Of a stretch of 64,000 nucleotides of DNA, positions 60,531 to 64,000 are shown piece by piece. The DNA lies in NCBI RefSeq assembly GCF_002897295.1, contig NZ_BEXF01000023.1, forward strand, positions 1 through 64,000, read 5' to 3'. Both the position numbers and the translations under genes were made by a program. This stretch comes from Brevibacillus reuszeri (lineage in GTDB: Bacteria > Bacillota > Bacilli > Brevibacillales > Brevibacillaceae). Positions within the stretch are counted from its first letter, which is position 1, and every line of letters begins with the position of its first letter. The notes under the pieces are model-generated. The model was not told the origin of the DNA and ran no database searches. It saw only the letters and a list, made by a program, of their open reading frames with translations.

Positions 60531-61892
60531 ATGAGCAAAGCTAAGGACTTTGAATATCAACTAAACGGATCAGATCCAGGAAATACCAACACCAAGCTTT
60601 CCTACTTAACAAAAGAAGGAAATATTGCAGAACTTGCAGTCCCAACCGCGGTTGCTCATGCCCCCTCTCACGTTAGCAATCTTGGTAGCTCGAAGACTTT
60701 ACAAGCAACAGATAACCTCCATATTTTTCTTCAACCTCTTGACGATACAGATGGATTTATTAAGGGTGGATATTATTGGGTTGGTCCTGCTGCGAAGCTG
60801 TCTGGTGAGGTAAAGGAAGCGCGAGACGGTCAAAATAAACATGACTCACAAGTACATATGATAACCATGATTACACTAGAAGCAGTTGCAGCAAGATTAA
60901 ATGGGTCAGAAGGTACCGTTGTAATCCCTCCATCTTCTGGTCTGCCAGTGAAGCTCATTAAAGACGGCGCTAGGGAAGCGTTTTTAAGTAGGATTAAAGG
61001 TTCATTTCAAATTACATTTATCGATGGAATGTTCAAAAATGACACATTGATCATCAAACATGAAGTTGATGAATCTGCACCGGCTTCCCGCTATATTCAT
61101 GCAGAAGCAACAAAAGCTGGAATGGGTATGGGATTCAATGTTAAAAACTTCGAGATGATTGAAAATAATGTTGACCAAAGTGTTATTGACCCTAAGGGTG
61201 CCCTGATTGTAAGTGATCCAGGAGGGTACACCTATGATGTTGCTACTTTTGAGCCCCAAGGAATCAATAGTAGCCTTACGACAACGTATGAAGTGGTTCC
61301 GCCAGAATTTGCTCAAGCTAAACTGGCTGATTTGGTGGGGAAAAAAGTCGGAGGTAACCATATAGTTGAACGCTTGCAAGATCTAGTTAACAATAAAATC
61401 ATTGATATTCATAAAGAAAATGACCTACCTCTCTTTCAAGACAACTTTTTTAGAGATAGAGCAGAGTTTATAGATATCGTATTAAAACCATATATTGAAG
61501 CGCTTGTAGCAGGTGAAGAAGCACCACGAATTGTTAGATCATTTGGATATGCGACAAATGTCGATCTGACAGATATTATTGTTCCGGTTCTAGACGAGTA
61601 TGGGAATATTGTCTTTAATTTGAATATGATGGCTAGACAAAAGGCATCATCAATTGGCAGCAATATTATTGTTGGTGGCGGCGTTTTACTAGGATATAAA
61701 GTATTGCGAGATCGTCAAACAGTTGGAGATCCAAAGGCAGCAAATAAGATTAAACTTTATGAGCTTCCGCCAAAAGAAATGATCGAGAGCTCCCCTTTTA
61801 TAAATGCCCGTGGGTATCTCATTGAAGCAATGCTAAATAACCCAGACATCGTGGAAGTGCTCATCAAACAGAACAGTAAGGTAAAGAAATAG
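60531..61892 (+). CDS. parM: ParM-like plasmid-segregation actin
   Basis: 453 residues from the ATG behind AAAGGGTG (an upstream in-frame GTG is poorer). Actin-superfamily nucleotide motifs: phosphate-1 NGSDPGNTNTKL, phosphate-2 LIVSDPGGYTYDVATF, adenosine motif NIIVGGGVLLGYKVL. Forms filaments that push plasmid copies apart. Followed 28 bases later by the presumed adaptor gene. Divergent from E. coli R1 ParM, closer in look to actin-like proteins of Bacillus plasmids. Confidence 0.88.
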   Translation: MSKAKDFEYQLNGSDPGNTNTKLSYLTKEGNIAELAVPTAVAHAPSHVSNLGSSKTLQATDNLHIFLQPLDDTDGFIKGGYYWVGPAAKLSGEVKEARDGQNKHDSQVHMITMITLEAVAARLNGSEGTVVIPPSSGLPVKLIKDGAREAFLSRIKGSFQITFIDGMFKNDTLIIKHEVDESAPASRYIHAEATKAGMGMGFNVKNFEMIENNVDQSVIDPKGALIVSDPGGYTYDVATFEPQGINSSLTTTYEVVPPEFAQAKLADLVGKKVGGNHIVERLQDLVNNKIIDIHKENDLPLFQDNFFRDRAEFIDIVLKPYIEALVAGEEAPRIVRSFGYATNVDLTDIIVPVLDEYGNIVFNLNMMARQKASSIGSNIIVGGGVLLGYKVLRDRQTVGDPKAANKIKLYELPPKEMIESSPFINARGYLIEAMLNNPDIVEVLIKQNSKVKK

Positions 61893-61920
61893 AGGAGCTG
61901 AGTAGATTGGAGGCAGAACA

Positions 61921-62535
61921 ATGACAAGATCTAAGGAGAATGCCAAGTTTGTTCATGGCAAATCTGCCCCCCTACTCCCCGGATCTGATGCTGAATGGGT
62001 GACACCTTTCAATACTCTTTTAGATAAGTTAAATGAGGAACCAACGGATCACCCCTTGTTAAAAGGATTAGGGGCTAGGCCATCACGAAATAATTTAGTT
62101 CAACACTTGATCATGATCGGGTTAGATACTGTTAATCAGTATAAAAATAGAGTTTTCATTGAAACAAACCAGTTGTCTGAAGACTTAATTGAACTTTTGA
62201 ATACTCCAGCTGGTCAAAAAGTTATTGGAAACTTATTGGCCATGATGGATGGTAAGACTCAGACACCCTTTAATCATATTCAGGTGAACAGACTAGTTAA
62301 GACATCAGGTGACATTCCAGTTGAACCAAAGATAATTACCGAGCAATCCGTAGTTCAAGAAGTTACCGTTCGTACAGATCTAACGAGTCAAGAACAAAGT
62401 GCTGATGATAAGAATAGACAACATAATGAAGACGTTGTTCACGTGCCGCCCGTTGAACCCAGTAAAAAGGAAGATGCCAAAGGCTTAAGTCCAATAGAAA
62501 GAGCAAGAATGTTATCAAATAGATCCAATTTATAA
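61921..62535 (+). CDS. parR: ParR-like adaptor, likely
   Basis: 204 residues, ATG behind GGAGG. The N-terminal region has a short strand and helices (ARPSRNNLVQHLIMIGLDTV) of the ribbon-helix-helix kind; the rest is disordered and ends in a conserved-looking basic helix (LSPIERARMLSNRSNL), as ParR C-termini that bind ParM. Identity is inferred from position and layout; no clear sequence match. Confidence 0.65.
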   Translation: MTRSKENAKFVHGKSAPLLPGSDAEWVTPFNTLLDKLNEEPTDHPLLKGLGARPSRNNLVQHLIMIGLDTVNQYKNRVFIETNQLSEDLIELLNTPAGQKVIGNLLAMMDGKTQTPFNHIQVNRLVKTSGDIPVEPKIITEQSVVQEVTVRTDLTSQEQSADDKNRQHNEDVVHVPPVEPSKKEDAKGLSPIERARMLSNRSNL

Positions 62536-62608
62536 TTTCGTCTTTTAATGATTACAATTTCTGTTCATTTAAGATAAAATGTGTATATACCCTTTTGTGG
62601 TATGCACT

Positions 62609-62641
62609 CAAAAGAGGAGCCTTTTATGGGCTCCTCTTTTG
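62609..62641 (+). terminator. Intrinsic terminator after parMR
   Basis: AAAAGAGGAGCC and GGCTCCTCTTTT arms; T-rich side on the plus strand, A-run on the other. Confidence 0.8.
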
Positions 62642-62866
62642 ATTTGGTTTATTGTTTGGGACACTCTTCAAGATATCAAATTTTTGAACAGCCATAAAAT
62701 CTGGTTTGTTGGCAGTTCCCTTAACTCTCGATTTTTTCCGATTCGTGATGTGATCGCTATTAAGCACTGGATAGCTCATTTTACTCATCAAGCGTATTCC
62801 TATGCGCTTGTTCATGGTTGGAAGTACATTTATGTTTCTAGCTACATCGAAGTACAGGACTTATGT

Positions 62867-63367
62867 TCAACTATCGTCTAGGCCATAATGCACTTTCAGA
62901 ATTTCGTTTAGTACGGTATCCATTTCCTCTGGATATATTCCATTTCCTCCATCGATAAATGCCTGACCGCATCTATTGTTTGTGACTTCAATTCCCGTAT
63001 ATTTGATCTCTATTTTGTTGGATGACCCTATGTCCTTTTCCAATCCTCCAGTACCCATTTCCCTTACACAATCATTCTGGATCGGGGACCTCTGCCCATT
63101 CTTATCGAGGTAGTAATACTTGTTGGTTATCCTCCCATGATCCATTACCGGAGACGAAGTGACAAAATACCCCATGTCGTTAATTACATATACGTCATAA
63201 TCGCCTTCTTTGGTGAGTGCTGGTGCATCTTTTACGTTATAGAAGACATATATATTTCCTTCGTATCCTTTTGGAATTAAGTAGATGTCATTCGTTTCAC
63301 TACTAGTACTTGAACAACCTATTAAAATGAAAAAAACGCAAGAAAGGATTCCAAATTTGATCTTCAA
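62867..63367 (-). CDS. Lipoprotein, unknown
   Basis: 166 residues; TTG start behind AGGTGAA. Signal peptide FGILSCVFFILIGCSSTSSE with lipobox Cys. Mature part beta-rich (GYEGNIYVFYNVKDAPALTK). No family recognised with confidence. Confidence 0.75.
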   Translation of the reverse strand: MKIKFGILSCVFFILIGCSSTSSETNDIYLIPKGYEGNIYVFYNVKDAPALTKEGDYDVYVINDMGYFVTSSPVMDHGRITNKYYYLDKNGQRSPIQNDCVREMGTGGLEKDIGSSNKIEIKYTGIEVTNNRCGQAFIDGGNGIYPEEMDTVLNEILKVHYGLDDS

Positions 63368-63515
63368 TTCACCTTTCCCCTTTGTTCTTTACTTGATGCA
63401 AGTTTGATTTCCAGGTTAGAAATCGAGGTTAGTAATTACTTTTTTTGACTGGCTTGAATCTAGTAACAGCGTCACCATTGTGACGAAAAGTAATTCTCTT
63501 AGAATGCAGATGTTG

Positions 63516-63875
63516 CTAATCTCCATGGAGCTTGTGTTGAGTCATATAATCTTCATATGCTTCATTAACTTTCTTTTTACAAAGACTTTTCCAGGATTCT
63601 TTTAATTCAGTTACCATCTTGGAATTATAAGGATCAGGTTCCATATCACCTCCATATCCTATCCATGCATCAGAGTCGACTTCTCCCAATTTATCTGAAT
63701 ACGCTATTTCAAGGGGTGCTGGTGCATGCCCTGAGTACTTACATTTTTCCGCTAAACAATGGTACCCTGGCTTACGGACTCCGTTTTTACAAAACGGTGG
63801 AACGGGATTCACTTGTTCTTGTTCATCTATCGTGTAAAGACAGTGTAATTCCACAATAAGATGAGTAAACGGCAT
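63516..63875 (-). CDS. Cys-rich hypothetical protein, 119 aa
   Basis: Contains spaced Cys and His (PPFCKNGVRKPGYHCLAEKC then KYSGHAP), suggesting a metal site, with a charged helical C-terminus. Weak ribosome site. No family recognised. Confidence 0.55.
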   Translation of the reverse strand: MPFTHLIVELHCLYTIDEQEQVNPVPPFCKNGVRKPGYHCLAEKCKYSGHAPAPLEIAYSDKLGEVDSDAWIGYGGDMEPDPYNSKMVTELKESWKSLCKKKVNEAYEDYMTQHKLHGD

Positions 63876-64000
63876 GGGTTAACAACCTACTTTCTCAAAT
63901 AAAGCGATTTGGGTTATATATTTTTGACACGTTCAAATTATCCCGACTTTTGGGTACGGAAAATCCAGATCGTTTTATGTGACGAGGAACATCTCACTCT

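Noticed and set aside
62579..62881. Plus-strand 100-codon frame and minus-strand 63-codon frame after parMR
   Set aside because: Both include the terminator hairpin; neither has a clear ribosome site. The minus-strand one could be a small gene but cannot be supported.

Overview
The window looks like part of a large, low-GC plasmid of a spore-forming Bacillota (Brevibacillus/Paenibacillus/Bacillus-like). The evidence is an alpha/beta-type SASP gene (16012..16221), strong AGGAGG ribosome sites with frequent TTG and GTG starts, two unrelated replication-initiator-like genes beside two clusters of one 19-bp iteron (21321..21981 and 33659..34146), a ParM-like actin with a likely ParR adaptor (60531..62535), and a VirD4/TraG coupling-protein operon read leftward from 59.7 to 52.6 kb. 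The genus is inference. No tRNA, rRNA or CRISPR array was seen.

Layout. 0-0.5 kb: 3' end of an IS200/IS605 tnpB with its right end, which has cut a small membrane gene. 0.7-2.5 kb: three unknown genes, two of them membrane proteins. 2.5-10 kb: an array of very small, mostly unknown genes, nearly all on the minus strand. They are separated by recurring borders (TGAGCA...TGTTAA, or hairpins between TGAGCA and ATACACA...TTAA) and contain duplicated units, broken copies and a foreign plus-strand piece (3' end of a group II intron plus the tail of a surface protein). 10-18.7 kb: YdjM-like protein, HD-GYP, LuxR-type regulator, TadZ/CpaE-like ATPase, DUF3006 plus a ComEC-like metallo-beta-lactamase lipoprotein, SASP, a lipoprotein and a GNAT. 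19.4-22 kb: replicon 1. 22-29 kb: broken GNAT, Mrr-type nuclease, small membrane proteins, and an acetamidase/formamidase gene flanked by about 115-bp direct repeats. 29-33.5 kb: second cassette array, headed by a degenerate ISL3-type transposase. 33.6-36.5 kb: replicon 2. 36.7-46.5 kb: SRAP/HMCES protein, candidate TumE-type toxin-antitoxin, two paralogous proteasome-fold (Thr1) proteins, and tandem structured RNAs. 46.7-59.7 kb: transfer-like module with one complete coupling ATPase, a degenerate pseudo-ATPase paralogue and two fragments. 60-62.5 kb: segregation. 62.8-64 kb: a lipoprotein and a Cys-rich protein.

How the parts may work together. At least four minus-strand transcription units (TadZ-like, the 18.2-kb gene, rep2, the coupling operon) begin with the same layout: promoter, about 50-nt leader ending in a GGAAATACC-like motif, then a strong intrinsic terminator before the first gene. 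This suggests one plasmid-wide attenuation control. A loop CTGGTAA recurs in hairpins next to rep1 and in the tandem RNAs at 44 kb. The octamer GGAGCGGG, which contains the B. subtilis Chi core AGCGG, is strongly over-represented and polar.

The most interesting candidates for undescribed systems are the small-gene cassette arrays with attC-like folded junctions but no visible integrase, the 268-bp structured repeat with compensatory changes, and the proteasome-like pair with exact Thr1/Asp17/Arg19/Lys33/Gly47 spacing.
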